From NCBI RefSeq assembly GCF_963556105.2, contig NZ_OY829944.1, forward strand, positions 812,501-876,500: a DNA stretch of 64,000 bases, in the 5' to 3' direction. This DNA comes from an uncultured Tolumonas sp. Lineage in GTDB: Bacteria > Pseudomonadota > Gammaproteobacteria > Enterobacterales > Aeromonadaceae. Made by a program: the position numbers and the translations under genes. The notes beneath the pieces were generated by a model, which saw only the letters and a program-made list of their open reading frames with translations, was not told where the DNA came from and made no database searches. This document shows, piece by piece, positions 52,232-62,419 of this stretch. The stretch's first letter is position 1. Each line of letters opens with the position of its first letter.

Positions 52232-54601
52232 TTAATCGTTCAGGTTAAATGGTCGGGAATAAGGTAATAATCGGGTATTCAGATTGTATTTCGGCCCGTT
52301 GCCGACGCTGCCCAATCCTTTAAACTCGAATTGTAAACCGTATGAGGTTTCAGGTTTAGCCGTTAATGTAGTGTTATCGGGTGCATTATGCCGTTCAAAA
52401 GTGAAATTGACAGCCCAGCAACAAGAATCATAACGAGCACCTAACAGATTATCGATATTCTGACCGGTCTGTGTATCACGGTAATGAGCGCCAATTAACT
52501 GCCAATCGCGATTAACCGGTAATTTCACCACGGCACCAGCTTGGCTGATATCGCGGCGATTATCAGAAGTATCAACCACGAAATTCTCTTTGCTGACAAA
52601 ACGATAGTTTAATTGGGTCGTATATTTTTGTTGCTGGTATTCGACAGCGCCATTGCCCGACGACACTTTCTTGGTTTGCGTGTTGTATTCCGTTCCGGTA
52701 TGCATGTACCAGTCATCGGTTGGGTGGGCATCAGCACGCACGGATAGTAATGAGCGAGAGTTGGTTTGTTTGGTATCGTTTGGTAACAAGGTTACTTGTG
52801 GTGCTACCAAATCATACGACTGACCAAGCGTGAAACGCAGACGCTCGGTATTTTCACTATCAAACAGACGTGTGGTCGCACCGTAGCTAACCCGGTTGGC
52901 ATCGCTGATCCGATCTAAACCGGCAAAACGGCGATCGCTGAACAAATTGTAATAATCGGATTGCATGTTGGTGGTGTCATACAAACCAATATTGTTCTGA
53001 TTTTTATACGGAATATATAAATACTGAACTTCTGGCTCTAATGTCTGGGTGAATGGTTGATCGTTATAAGATGTTTTACGATCGAAACTCATACCACCAT
53101 GTACTCGAGCTTCCGGTAATGTTCGACTGACACTTGAGGCCAGGTTATTCAGGCCTAAGGTATTGCTGTAATACGATGACATATCATCAGGAATATCCTG
53201 CTGATAATACGTCGCCATCAATTTGCCTTCTGCTTCCAGTGAATAACCTGGCGCTTGTAATAGTGGCACGGAAACAGCCGGCTCTGCATGCAGTCGCTGC
53301 CCAGTGTAGGCTTTATACTGTTCCGAATTATTTCCGAAATTAGAGGCTTCAGAATTAAAACTAAAACTGTATTTATCGGCAGTGTAATACTGGTTGTAAC
53401 TCACCTGCGGTAACAACTGATGTGGTGCTGGCGTGTTAGGTAACAGGATCTGATAGTCACGCACTTCCGTGGTCAGATTCCAGTCTTTCTGGTAATAACC
53501 CGCGGTAGTTGATTGTAATAACTGGTTATCAACGATTTGACCCACTGGCGGATGTAATTCGTTGAAATAGTTGTAGTCGTTAGCATCAACACGGGTGTAA
53601 TCCAGATTCCAGCGCAGATCGCCATTTTGGAAACTGGAACCATGGCGGATATTCGCCAACCAGCGTGGATTTAATTCGTCACTACTAACTTTTCGATCGT
53701 TAGCCATGTATTCGGTATAAATCGTGCCGCTTTGCTCGGGTTCCGGCATATAACGGTATTCGATTTGTTCCATGGTGCCGCGGTTTGACATCACACGAGG
53801 TGTCAGCGTCATGTCGTAATTCGGCGCAATGTTCCAATAATAAGGGGTACTAACGTCAAAGCCATTACTGGAACTATTCGTAAATGTCGGGTACAGCAGA
53901 CCTGATTTACGTTGATCTTTGACTGGAAAGGTAATGTAGGGGGTATAAAACACCGGTACGCTTTTTAGCCACAGCGTAGCGTTCCAGGCTTCGCCAAATA
54001 CCTCTTCTTGGTTGACGTTCACTTCGCTGGCACTCAGCCACCAGCTTTCCTGGCCCACAGGACAAGTTGTAAAACGTGCTTTATTGAGCGTCAGTTCTTT
54101 TTTCTGATTATCCAGATGGATGTTTTCTGCCTCACCGCGCGCAGGGGAGCCGTGCAGTTGATAGGTGGCATTATCAATCTGTGATTCTTTGGTGTTTAAA
54201 TTCGTCGTCAGCTGGTCTGGACTTTTAAGCGTCACCTGACCGTCACGATAAAAAATATTGCCATGTGCCATGACTTGGCGGCTGACTTGATCCAGCTCGG
54301 TATAATCGGAACTGAAATATTTATTGCCCTGATTGACTTGCACGCCACCTTGATAGATCGCTTTGCCATTCTGTGTTGCATTCAATTGATCAGCAGAGAC
54401 TTCAACCGGCGTGGTTCGGCTGTATTCTGTTGTCGTGGCCGGTGGAACATCGCTGTAGCAACGTTCATCGAAAACACCGGCACGGAGATTTGGTGGTACA
54501 TTAACACTGTTGGCTGCCGCCTGACTTGGATGCGGTACGAATGCAAATCCGGCAGAAACAGAAAAAAGTGCCACAGTAATAGCGTTGATGCGAAACACCA
54601 T
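52232..54601 (-). CDS. lptD: LPS-assembly protein LptD
   Basis: A 789-residue outer-membrane beta-barrel that inserts lipopolysaccharide into the outer leaflet. A signal peptide (about 1-28) is followed by an OstA jellyroll (VSADQLNATQNGKAIYQGGVQVNQG) and a C-terminal barrel. The four cysteines needed for the rearranging disulfides are visible: DERCYSDVP, FTTCPVG, and a CC pair in YDSCCWAV. It is first of its operon and divergent from the amgK-like gene. Confidence 0.97.
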   Translation of the reverse strand: MVFRINAITVALFSVSAGFAFVPHPSQAAANSVNVPPNLRAGVFDERCYSDVPPATTTEYSRTTPVEVSADQLNATQNGKAIYQGGVQVNQGNKYFSSDYTELDQVSRQVMAHGNIFYRDGQVTLKSPDQLTTNLNTKESQIDNATYQLHGSPARGEAENIHLDNQKKELTLNKARFTTCPVGQESWWLSASEVNVNQEEVFGEAWNATLWLKSVPVFYTPYITFPVKDQRKSGLLYPTFTNSSSNGFDVSTPYYWNIAPNYDMTLTPRVMSNRGTMEQIEYRYMPEPEQSGTIYTEYMANDRKVSSDELNPRWLANIRHGSSFQNGDLRWNLDYTRVDANDYNYFNELHPPVGQIVDNQLLQSTTAGYYQKDWNLTTEVRDYQILLPNTPAPHQLLPQVSYNQYYTADKYSFSFNSEASNFGNNSEQYKAYTGQRLHAEPAVSVPLLQAPGYSLEAEGKLMATYYQQDIPDDMSSYYSNTLGLNNLASSVSRTLPEARVHGGMSFDRKTSYNDQPFTQTLEPEVQYLYIPYKNQNNIGLYDTTNMQSDYYNLFSDRRFAGLDRISDANRVSYGATTRLFDSENTERLRFTLGQSYDLVAPQVTLLPNDTKQTNSRSLLSVRADAHPTDDWYMHTGTEYNTQTKKVSSGNGAVEYQQQKYTTQLNYRFVSKENFVVDTSDNRRDISQAGAVVKLPVNRDWQLIGAHYRDTQTGQNIDNLLGARYDSCCWAVNFTFERHNAPDNTTLTAKPETSYGLQFEFKGLGSVGNGPKYNLNTRLLPYSRPFNLND

Positions 54602-54741
54602 TGGTAATCAGATCCCCTGGCAACTGACGAAGCACTTGGAGCCTTTCGGCGGTTGTGCTTTCACGGTCATTCTTTTATGGTAGCGGGCTATGATAAAGCA
54701 TTATTCCGATAACGGCTAACACCGAGTAAGAGCCTGCCAGC

Positions 54742-55725
54742 ATGATGACGCAACGCCATGCCCAACTACAGCGATGGGCACAACAAATTGAACAAAATCC
54801 TGACTTAACTTTACGTCTGATTTCTGGTGACGCCAGTTTTCGTAAATATTATCGCGCCGCTAACCGGATTTGGGTGGATGCACCGCCAGAAACGGAAAAA
54901 AATCGTGAGTTCATCGATAACGCACAAGCTTTACAGCGCACAAACATCGCGGCACCGATCGTGCACCATTCTGATTTGGAACAAGGTTTCTTGTGTGTTT
55001 CTGATTTAGGTGATGACTCATTGTTATCTCGTCTCAATGATGAGTCGGTTTCAGCATGGTATTGGCAAGCGCTGCAATTGTTACCACAGCTAATTAACAT
55101 CAAGCTTGAGTTGCCTGTTTTTGATGCTGAGTTTATGGTGCGGGAAAACAGCATTTTCCCAGAATGGCTGCTGGGCCAACATTTGCAATTAACACTGACA
55201 GCGGCAGAAAAGGCGTTATTGGCAGAAACCTTTGCCTTACTGACCGCCAATAATCTGCAACAGCCACAAGTGGTCATGCATCGTGATTTTCACAGTCGTA
55301 ACCTGATGGTATTAGCGGATAAATCGCTGGCCGTGATCGACTTTCAGGATATGGTGCTTGGCCCGTTAACTTACGATGCCGTTTCGTTGCTGAAAGATTG
55401 TTACTGCCGTTGGCCGGATGCGGTGATTGAACAAGGTGTTGCGCAGGCTTATCAGCTGTATAGCGAATCTGGGATTTTATCGGATGTGTCTTACGCACAA
55501 TTTGTGCAATGGCTGGATCTGACTGGCATGCAACGCCATCTAAAAGCGGCGGGAATTTTTACCCGTTTGTATCATCGCGATGGTAAATCCGGTTATCTGA
55601 AAGATATTCCGCGCACGCTCGGTTATGTGCGTGATGTTGCCGCGTGTTATCCGCAACTGGCGGCGTTTGCTGCTTGGTTGGAACAGCGCGTGTTACCTGC
55701 ATTTGAGATGGAAACTGTGTCATGA
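54742..55725 (+). CDS. amgK: N-acetylmuramate/N-acetylglucosamine anomeric kinase, AmgK-like
   Basis: A 327-residue aminoglycoside-phosphotransferase-fold kinase. The P-loop region is LISGDASFRKYYR, the catalytic Brenner motif VVMHRDFHSRNLMVL, and the metal motif VIDFQDMVLGPLTYDAVSLL. It pairs with the MurU-like gene (ATGA overlap) beside lptD, the context described in Pseudomonas for the cell-wall recycling route that bypasses fosfomycin. Start codon choice is uncertain between two adjacent ATGs. Confidence 0.88.
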   Translation: MMTQRHAQLQRWAQQIEQNPDLTLRLISGDASFRKYYRAANRIWVDAPPETEKNREFIDNAQALQRTNIAAPIVHHSDLEQGFLCVSDLGDDSLLSRLNDESVSAWYWQALQLLPQLINIKLELPVFDAEFMVRENSIFPEWLLGQHLQLTLTAAEKALLAETFALLTANNLQQPQVVMHRDFHSRNLMVLADKSLAVIDFQDMVLGPLTYDAVSLLKDCYCRWPDAVIEQGVAQAYQLYSESGILSDVSYAQFVQWLDLTGMQRHLKAAGIFTRLYHRDGKSGYLKDIPRTLGYVRDVAACYPQLAAFAAWLEQRVLPAFEMETVS

Positions 55726-56423
55726 AGGCGATGATCCTGGCCGCCGGGCGCGGTGAACGGATGCGCCCGTTAACGGATCATCTGCCAAAACCGTTGCTAG
55801 TGGCGGGCGGTAAGCCGTTGATCCAGCATCATATTGAGAAACTGAAACTCGCCGGTATTACACAATTAGTCATTAACCATGCCTGGCTTGGACAAAAGCT
55901 GGTTGATTATCTGGGTAGCGGTGAGCAATTGGGTGTTGAGATCAGTTGGTCTGCCGAAGGAGCTGCCGGGTTGGAAACCGCTGGCGGTATTCGTCAGGCC
56001 TTGCCGTTGTTGGGTGATGAGCCGTTTTTAGTGCTGAATGGTGATATCTGGTTAGATGCCGATTACAGCCAGTTTAGCTCCCAACTGTTAACGGAAAGCG
56101 ATCATGCTCATCTGTGGCTGGTAAATAACCCACCGCAGCACCCGCAGGGTGATTTTAGTTTGCGTCATGATCGAGTGGAGGATTGCCCCGGCTTGACCTT
56201 CAGTGGTGTCGGTCTTTATCGCCCGCAAAGCTTCTTACCGTTGGAACCTGGTGTACATAAACTGGCGCCGATTTTGCGACAATGGATGGCCTCAGGGCAA
56301 GTGGCTGGATCGCACCTCAATGCCGATTGGCGGGATATTGGTACGCCAGAACGGTTATACCAGTTAGATCAAGATTTACTGCGAGTAGATCAGGAATTAC
56401 AGCGAGGTTCGCATGCCGGTTAA
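55722..56423 (+). CDS. murU: N-acetylmuramate-1-phosphate uridylyltransferase, MurU-like
   Basis: A 233-residue nucleotidyltransferase. The N-terminal MILAAGRGERMRPLTDHLPKPLL is the NTP-binding motif. FLVLNGDIWLDADYSQF carries the metal-binding Asp, and ADWRDIGTPERL is near the end. With AmgK it converts recycled MurNAc to UDP-MurNAc in Pseudomonas. The start overlaps the amgK stop. djlA starts 11 bases before this stop. Confidence 0.9.
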   Translation: MKAMILAAGRGERMRPLTDHLPKPLLVAGGKPLIQHHIEKLKLAGITQLVINHAWLGQKLVDYLGSGEQLGVEISWSAEGAAGLETAGGIRQALPLLGDEPFLVLNGDIWLDADYSQFSSQLLTESDHAHLWLVNNPPQHPQGDFSLRHDRVEDCPGLTFSGVGLYRPQSFLPLEPGVHKLAPILRQWMASGQVAGSHLNADWRDIGTPERLYQLDQDLLRVDQELQRGSHAG

Positions 56424-57252
56424 AGGCAAAATTATCGGTTTTCTGGTGGGGTTGTGGATCCTCAATATTCCTGGTGCATTACTTGGTTTATGGATTGGGC
56501 ATATCTATGATCAGGGTTTACAGGCACAGCGCAGTGGTGATTTTGGCCGCTGGCGCACACCAACCCGTGAAGAACAGGCGCTATTTTTACACACGGCATT
56601 TGCCGTGATGGGCAATATTGCGAAAGCAGCCGGGCGGGTCACTGAGCAGCAAATTCAAGTTGCCACTTTATTTATGGATCGTATGGGGCTGAATGGCGAG
56701 TTACGCCGTGAAGCGCAGGATTCTTTCCGCCAAGGCAAGGAGGCGGAATACGATCTGGAAGGTTCTTTGGCACTGTTTCGGCGTTCCTGTCGCGGTCGCC
56801 CCGATCTGTTGAGGGTGTTTCTGGATATGCAATTACAGGCGGCGTTTGCGAACGGCGCGTTGCATGCGTCTTCACGTCAGCGCTTACTGGAAGTGGCGGA
56901 GTTATTAGGTTTCTCGCGTTGGGAGCTAGAACAGCTATTGGCGATGGCGGAAGCGGGCTTTAACTTTTCGCATCAGGGACAACAGCAGCAACGCTATTCT
57001 TCATCCGGGGCAGGGCAGCAGCAAATGCCAGGCCGAGATCGCCTGCGTGATGCCTATGCGATTTTGGGGGTATCAGCCGATGTTTCCGATACTGATGTGA
57101 AAAAAGCGTATCGTAAACAGATGTCGCAACATCATCCGGATAAGCTGATCTCTAAAGGGTTACCGCCAGAGATGATGAACATGGCGAAAGAGAAAGCGCA
57201 GGAAATTCAACAAGCGTGGGAAGTGATCAAACAAGCACGCGGCTTACGTTGA
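56413..57252 (+). CDS. djlA: Co-chaperone DjlA
   Basis: A 279-residue inner-membrane J-protein. One N-terminal helix (IIGFLVGLWILNIPGALLGL) with glycines on one face is typical of DjlA dimerisation. A TerB-like central domain covers about 60-200. The C-terminal J domain (about 212-279) has DAYAILGVSADVSDTDVKKAYRK and the HPD tripeptide in QHHPDKLISKG. An ERIC-type element begins at the last base of its stop codon. Confidence 0.95.
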   Translation: MPVKGKIIGFLVGLWILNIPGALLGLWIGHIYDQGLQAQRSGDFGRWRTPTREEQALFLHTAFAVMGNIAKAAGRVTEQQIQVATLFMDRMGLNGELRREAQDSFRQGKEAEYDLEGSLALFRRSCRGRPDLLRVFLDMQLQAAFANGALHASSRQRLLEVAELLGFSRWELEQLLAMAEAGFNFSHQGQQQQRYSSSGAGQQQMPGRDRLRDAYAILGVSADVSDTDVKKAYRKQMSQHHPDKLISKGLPPEMMNMAKEKAQEIQQAWEVIKQARGLR

Positions 57253-57380
57253 TATACCCTTCCCACATGACGTTGCAGCGGCGTTGGCTGCATTCATTCG
57301 CCCCAATCACATAGTTTATCTATGCTCATGGGGTCTCATTCACTTGCCGTCTACCTGCAACGCCAAGTGGTTTGGGTATA
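57252..57380. repeat. ERIC/IRU-type palindromic element, copy 2
   Basis: 129 bases, the same length as copy 1 at 23601-23729. It begins atataccc and ends tttgggtata, with ttgcagcggcgttggctg in the left arm and the related ctacctgcaacgc in the right arm. The centre ccaatcacatag / ctatgctcatggg is less perfect than in copy 1. It separates djlA from the convergent DUF3530 gene. Confidence 0.87.
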
Positions 57381-57392
57381 AGACTTATTTGC

Positions 57393-58283
57393 TTACTTCC
57401 AGCCGAGCGTCGTCAGCCAGCCTTTGATGCGCTCGGGGCTATCTGTTAACTCACTAATCGTTTGTTGCCGCCAGTTTAGTTTGGTGGCACGTTTTGCGGC
57501 AATTTTGCGTTGTTGCGCTGCCTGTGTCAGCCAGTTGCCGTGCTCTTCCTGATATAAATCTAAAATGGGTAAGGTACTGCTGCTGAGCTGTGTTGCTTGG
57601 AGCTGATTTGCCTGTTTATCGGGGTAAAACGCATTCAACAAGATAATTGCATCGGGTTTATTGAGCTTGTCAGCATTCAGCAATTGCCCCAGCCAGACGG
57701 CGCTGCTGCCTTGCGCCAACAAGAGTCGATGACCGCCCGAACCATTCAGATTTTCGTCCACACTGGCCAAACGACTACTCCACAGTTCCAGCTGTTTGCT
57801 AATCGCTTCCTGCTGTTTTTCATCGCCGGGGTTCACCGCTTGTTGTTGTGGTGTAGGTAGCAGGATCACGCAGTCAAAACCTTGCCGACTCAACGCTTGC
57901 GACAACGGTAACAGTGATGCAGTTTGTTGCCATTCCGGCAACAAGATCGCGACACCAAGTTGAAATGATTGTTCGCTCTTGTGCAATAAAACCCAGTTTT
58001 GGCCAAACTGACGGGCATCAGGGTGTTTCTGCCAATCCTGTTGTTGGATCAGATATTCTGGATCTTGTTCAGTTGGTTCTGCGGCTGAAGCTGTTGGTTC
58101 GGTTGGTATCGCTGATGATACTGCATTGGCTGTATTTGTTGCGGCTGACGTCGCAGGTTCTCCCGCTGGCACCACTTCATTGGCGGCAGCTTGGGTTTCG
58201 GCGGTTGGTGCAGCAGGGGTTGTTTCTGCCGCCAGTAGCAATGATGACCACAGTACACAGCAACAGACCAGCCAGCGCATCAT
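57393..58283 (-). CDS. DUF3530 family protein, secreted
   Basis: 296 residues. A signal peptide (LVCCCVLWSSLLLAAE) is followed by an Ala/Thr/Pro/Glu low-complexity linker (about 22-75). The globular region includes DVAILLP-like strands (FQLGVAILLPEWQQ), DCVILLPTPQQQAV and HRLLLAQGSSAVWLGQLL. The last has a GxSxx-like nucleophile-elbow look seen in DUF3530, an alpha/beta-hydrolase-like family. No function is known. Confidence 0.72.
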   Translation of the reverse strand: MMRWLVCCCVLWSSLLLAAETTPAAPTAETQAAANEVVPAGEPATSAATNTANAVSSAIPTEPTASAAEPTEQDPEYLIQQQDWQKHPDARQFGQNWVLLHKSEQSFQLGVAILLPEWQQTASLLPLSQALSRQGFDCVILLPTPQQQAVNPGDEKQQEAISKQLELWSSRLASVDENLNGSGGHRLLLAQGSSAVWLGQLLNADKLNKPDAIILLNAFYPDKQANQLQATQLSSSTLPILDLYQEEHGNWLTQAAQQRKIAAKRATKLNWRQQTISELTDSPERIKGWLTTLGWK

Positions 58284-58309
58284 GATAGTGCTCTCTTAAT
58301 AATCGGTTA

Positions 58310-58972
58310 TTAAGTCGGAAATGGTGCCGGTGCTTCAAATTGCATCGGTTCACCGGTAACCGGATGATAAAAACTGAGCATAGCAGCATGTAACTGCAAA
58401 TGTGGCACCAGATCTTGTGCTTCTTTCGGGGCATAGAGATGATCGCCCAAAATGGGGTGACCCAACTCTTTCATATGCACACGTAACTGGTGAGAGCGTC
58501 CGGTATAAGGCGTGAGTTTCATCAGTGTACGATCGGCTTCGACACGAATACGCTCCCAATGTGTTTGTGCGGAACGGCCATTAACATAGTCGACGCGTTG
58601 CAGCGGGCGATTTTCCCAATCGACACACAAGGGCAGGTCGATATCGCCTTCGGTGCCTTCTACTTGGCCATATACCCACGCGTAATAAAATTTGCCGGTT
58701 TTACGTTCCTGAAACTGTTTCCCCAAAATGCCGGTCGCTTTGGCATATTTTGCCATCAGGATCACGCCTGAGGTGCTCATATCCAATCGATGTACGCTAC
58801 CTGCTTCTGGGCAACGTTGACGCACGCGCCATGCGATGCTGTCGGCATGTTCAGCCGCTTTTCCCGGCACACTGAGCAGGCCACTTGGTTTATTCATCAC
58901 AATAATGTGCTCATCCTCGTACAGGATATCGAGATAAGGCTCCATCGGTGGGTTGTAAACAAAGGTGCTCAT
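58310..58972 (-). CDS. rluA: 23S rRNA/tRNA pseudouridine synthase RluA
   Basis: 220 residues from the ATG at 58972 (MSTFVYNPPMEPYLDILYEDEHI), which matches the enteric start; an ATG five codons earlier is possible. It makes pseudouridine at 23S rRNA 746 and tRNA 32. The catalytic loop is VHRLDMSTSGVILMAK, with KPSGLLSVPGK before it and TGRSHQLRVHMKELGHPILGD after. Confidence 0.93.
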   Translation of the reverse strand: MSTFVYNPPMEPYLDILYEDEHIIVMNKPSGLLSVPGKAAEHADSIAWRVRQRCPEAGSVHRLDMSTSGVILMAKYAKATGILGKQFQERKTGKFYYAWVYGQVEGTEGDIDLPLCVDWENRPLQRVDYVNGRSAQTHWERIRVEADRTLMKLTPYTGRSHQLRVHMKELGHPILGDHLYAPKEAQDLVPHLQLHAAMLSFYHPVTGEPMQFEAPAPFPT

Positions 58973-58996
58973 GTGGTTTCCGTGCATTCAGGTGAT

Positions 58997-59023
58997 AAAA
59001 AAGGGTGCCAGAAGCTGACACCC
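58997..59023 (-). terminator. Terminator of rapA
   Basis: On the minus strand gggtgtca / tggcaccc form an 8-bp stem with a 5-base loop and one G-U pair, then six T. On the plus strand the same position would be a C-A mismatch, which supports minus-strand use. Confidence 0.8.
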
Positions 59024-59047
59024 TGAGTGTGGCTATTGTGCCGTAAA

Positions 59048-61927
59048 TTACTGGTTGGTGACTACTACAAAGCGGATCGCATCTAATTTAAGCTGCGTTT
59101 TATCCATCAGATGATTCAGCTCTTGGCGCAGTTCACGCAAATGCTCCAGTTCACTGTCACGCACCGATGGGTTGATGGCTTTGAGCTGTTCCATACGGGT
59201 TAGCTCGGCAGTCAGCGTGTGTTGCATGGTCTGACGTGCATCGGCCACAATTTGCTCCATGCGTGGATGGGCAACTTGTTCGGCTTTGCCAATCATCTCA
59301 TGGATCACCGCCTGCGACGTTGACACTAGTTTACTCGCCAGCTGGCGGTTGATTGGCATCAGCTGTCGGTGGAACTGCTCGAAGCCGACCTGTTCACCGA
59401 CGTTGTTGCCGTTTTTATCCAGCAACAGACGGATTGGTGTCGGCGGCAGGAAACGATACAGCTGCGGGTGACTGGCGGATTCGGCCACGAAGATCAGCTC
59501 AAGGAAGATGGTGCCAGCTGGCATCTTGCTGTTTTTCAGCAACGATACGGCGGTGGAACCAATTTCTGACGCTAATACCAGATCGATACCACCCCGGATC
59601 ATCGGGTGATCCCACGTCAGGAAGCTCAAGTCTTCACGGCTTAAGGCCACATCACGTTCAAACGTTACGGTGACGCCATCTTCCGGCAGGCCAGGGAAGC
59701 TTGGGATCAGCATGTGATCCGTTGGCGTCAGCACGACCGCTTGTTCGCCACGATCATCCTGCGCGATACCGATGTCATCAAACAAGTGCAGTGCGAAGGC
59801 GACCAGACTGGTGTCATCGTCTTCTTCTTCTTCCAACTGCTCAACGAGTTGCTGGGCATGTTTACCACCGCTGGACTGAATTTCCAGCAAACGGTCACGG
59901 CCCTGTTCCAGCTTGGCTTTCAGCTCATCGTGCAGGGAGCGGGTCTGTTGCAGCAGCGGGGTCATGGCATCGTCACTGCTCTGGTTATCGGCCAGCAGCG
60001 TAAACAGCTGATCTTGCACTTGATCGAACACCACACGACCGGTTGGGCAGGTATGTTCAAAAGCATCCAACCCTTCGTGATACCAGCGGATCAGTGTGCG
60101 TTGTGGGGTCTCTTCCAGATAGGGTACGTGGATCTGCACGACGTTTTTCTGGCCGATACGATCGAGACGACCGATACGCTGTTCCAGCAGATCAGGGTTC
60201 AGCGGCAGATCGAACAGCACCAGATGACGGGCGAACTGGAAGTTACGACCTTCTGAGCCGATTTCAGAACAGAGCATCACCTGCGCGCCACCGTCTGGAT
60301 CAGCAAAATAAGCTGCCGATTTGTCGCGTTCCAGCAGGCTCATGCCTTCGTGGAACACGGTGCAACGCACGCCTTCGCGGGTGCGCAGGGTGTTTTCCAG
60401 CGTCAATGCCGAAGCGGCTTCAGAGCAGATCACCAGAATTTTTTCATGGCGTTCGGTTTTGATCAGGTTCAGCAGCCAATCGACGCGTGGGTCGAACTGT
60501 GTCCACGAGGCGTTATCGCCTTCAAACTGACCAAAGATTTTTTCCGGATAGAGGTAACGTTTCGCTTTTGTCAGCGCATCACCGGTGTTGCCGCCCATCA
60601 TGCCCATGACGCGGATGGCCGTTTTATACTGATCAGGCAATGGCATCGGATAAGCGTGCAATTCACGCACCGGGAAACCCGCACTGGCGGCGCGGGTATT
60701 ACGGAACAAAATACGACCCGTGCCGTGACGATCGAGCAGGTCTTTCAGCACTTCTTCGCGGTAATCATCAGTATGCAGTTGCGAAGCATCTAATTCCGGC
60801 AACAGACCTTGTAACACGGCGAGCTGGTCGGCGTTCAGCGCATCACCCGTTAGTAACGGTTGGGCGGCATCGGCGATCTGGCCGTAGGCTTGTTCTTCGG
60901 CGACAAACGCTTCGTAATCGTAGAAACGCTCAGGGTCGAGCAAGCGCAGACGTGCAAAATGGCTGGCATGGCCTAATTGATCGGGAGTCGCGGTCAGCAG
61001 CAACACGCCTGGGATCTCTTCAGCTAATGCTTCCACCACTTGATATTCACGGCTTGGCGCATCTTCGCTCCACACCAAATGGTGGGCTTCATCGACTACC
61101 AGCAGATCCCATTCGCATTCCAGCACTTGTTCAAAGCGGGCTTTTTTCTTGCGTAGCCAGTCTAAGCTGCATAACACGAATTGTTCAGTTTCAAACGGGT
61201 TGACTGCATCATGCTCAGATTCAACACAACGCTCTTCATCAAACAATGAGAACATCAGGTTGAAGCGGCGCAGCATTTCCACCAGCCACTGATATTGCAG
61301 CGAATCTGGCACCAAGATCAAAACACGTTTCGCACGGCCAGACAGCAGTTGCTGGTGGATGATCATGCCAGCTTCAATGGTTTTACCCAGACCCACTTCA
61401 TCGGCCAGCAACACGCGAGGTGCATGACGATGACCGACTTCACGGGCGATATGCAGCTGATGCGGGATCAAACTCACACGACCGCTGGCCAAACCACGGG
61501 TTGGGTTCCGACGACGAGCATGCTGGTGGGTCAGCGCTTCATAACGCAGCGCAAAACGGGAATGACGGTCGATCTGGCCGGCAAACAGACGGTCTTGCGG
61601 TTTATTAAATTTGATGAAGTTATTCAGCATCACTTCACGCAGTGCGACTTCTGCACCATCATCCACCCGAGTGCCGTGATAAGTCAGCAGACCATCAGTT
61701 TCTTCGACAGCACGTACATCCAATTGCCACTCTTCATGGCTGGTAATACGGTCGCCTTCATTAAAACGGACACGAGTGACGGGCGCACTTTCGCGGGCAT
61801 ACAAACGCTGTTCGCCATTAGCGGGGAACAATAGAGTGATCATTCGACCCTCTATTGCTACCACGGTACCTAATCCAAGATCAGTTTCGGTATCACTGAT
61901 CCAGCGTTGGCCTAGTGCAAAGGACAT
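59048..61927 (-). CDS. rapA: RNA polymerase-associated ATPase RapA
   Basis: A 959-residue Swi2/Snf2-type ATPase that recycles RNA polymerase. The N-terminal Tudor-like part is [17 protein letters not shown]. The helicase core has [16 protein letters not shown] (motif I), [11 protein letters not shown] (DEAH-type motif II) and [10 protein letters not shown] (motif III). The second half includes [19 protein letters not shown] and [13 protein letters not shown] (motif VI). Length and layout match E. coli RapA (968 residues). Confidence 0.97.
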   Translation of the reverse strand: MSFALGQRWISDTETDLGLGTVVAIEGRMITLLFPANGEQRLYARESAPVTRVRFNEGDRITSHEEWQLDVRAVEETDGLLTYHGTRVDDGAEVALREVMLNNFIKFNKPQDRLFAGQIDRHSRFALRYEALTHQHARRRNPTRGLASGRVSLIPHQLHIAREVGHRHAPRVLLADEVGLGKTIEAGMIIHQQLLSGRAKRVLILVPDSLQYQWLVEMLRRFNLMFSLFDEERCVESEHDAVNPFETEQFVLCSLDWLRKKKARFEQVLECEWDLLVVDEAHHLVWSEDAPSREYQVVEALAEEIPGVLLLTATPDQLGHASHFARLRLLDPERFYDYEAFVAEEQAYGQIADAAQPLLTGDALNADQLAVLQGLLPELDASQLHTDDYREEVLKDLLDRHGTGRILFRNTRAASAGFPVRELHAYPMPLPDQYKTAIRVMGMMGGNTGDALTKAKRYLYPEKIFGQFEGDNASWTQFDPRVDWLLNLIKTERHEKILVICSEAASALTLENTLRTREGVRCTVFHEGMSLLERDKSAAYFADPDGGAQVMLCSEIGSEGRNFQFARHLVLFDLPLNPDLLEQRIGRLDRIGQKNVVQIHVPYLEETPQRTLIRWYHEGLDAFEHTCPTGRVVFDQVQDQLFTLLADNQSSDDAMTPLLQQTRSLHDELKAKLEQGRDRLLEIQSSGGKHAQQLVEQLEEEEDDDTSLVAFALHLFDDIGIAQDDRGEQAVVLTPTDHMLIPSFPGLPEDGVTVTFERDVALSREDLSFLTWDHPMIRGGIDLVLASEIGSTAVSLLKNSKMPAGTIFLELIFVAESASHPQLYRFLPPTPIRLLLDKNGNNVGEQVGFEQFHRQLMPINRQLASKLVSTSQAVIHEMIGKAEQVAHPRMEQIVADARQTMQHTLTAELTRMEQLKAINPSVRDSELEHLRELRQELNHLMDKTQLKLDAIRFVVVTNQ

Positions 61928-61989
61928 CTAAAACTCCACAGGTATCAAAAAATAACTATTCGAAAGCAACTGCTACGCAGTGTAAGCGA

Positions 61990-62008
61990 AGGTCGGGTGT
62001 GCCGACCT
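61990..62008 (-). promoter_or_regulatory. Hairpin in the rapA upstream region
   Basis: aggtcgg / ccgacct is a perfect 7-bp stem with a 5-base loop, about 63-81 bases before the rapA ATG. No T-run marks it as a terminator for either strand. It could be a leader hairpin or binding site. The rest of 61928-62192 shows no gene. Confidence 0.35.
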
Positions 62009-62192
62009 GAAAAAGGGGCGCTATATTACCCGAAGCTTCACCTAGGGTCATCCGCTATCAAGTAAAGTTTTTATGAGGGGATGAATGAGAGAATAGTCTA
62101 AAAATCGTTCAACCATTTGATCATATTGTCAGAAGTTGTCAGTAGTCGTTGCCAAAAAAGATTGGTTTGGTTACTCTGCACATCCAGCCAGA

Positions 62193-62266
62193 GCGGGCGT
62201 AGTTCAATGGCAGAACTTCTGCTTCCCAAGCAGATAGCGTGGGTTCGATTCCCATCGCCCGCTCCA
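62193..62266 (+). tRNA. tRNA-Gly(CCC)
   Basis: 74 bases with encoded CCA. The acceptor stem gcgggcg pairs with cgcccgc. The anticodon stem-loop is ctgcttcccaagcag with anticodon CCC. The T-arm holds gttcgatt. Confidence 0.96.
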
Positions 62267-62419
62267 AATTTCTTAAATCCCCTGATTCATCTCTGCCATT
62301 CCTTTTTAATGATCCCGATGTATCTTGTTGCTGAAATGGTAAATATTATTTCTGTATTAACAAAACGTTGCTAATCTGTTGCAGATAAAAATGACTAACT
62401 ACTAATTGGCGAGGAAAGG

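Noticed and set aside
59714-61834. Several 140-190 codon plus-strand frames opposite rapA
   Set aside because: They are shadows of the long rapA reading frame; they overlap each other in different frames and show no family pattern.
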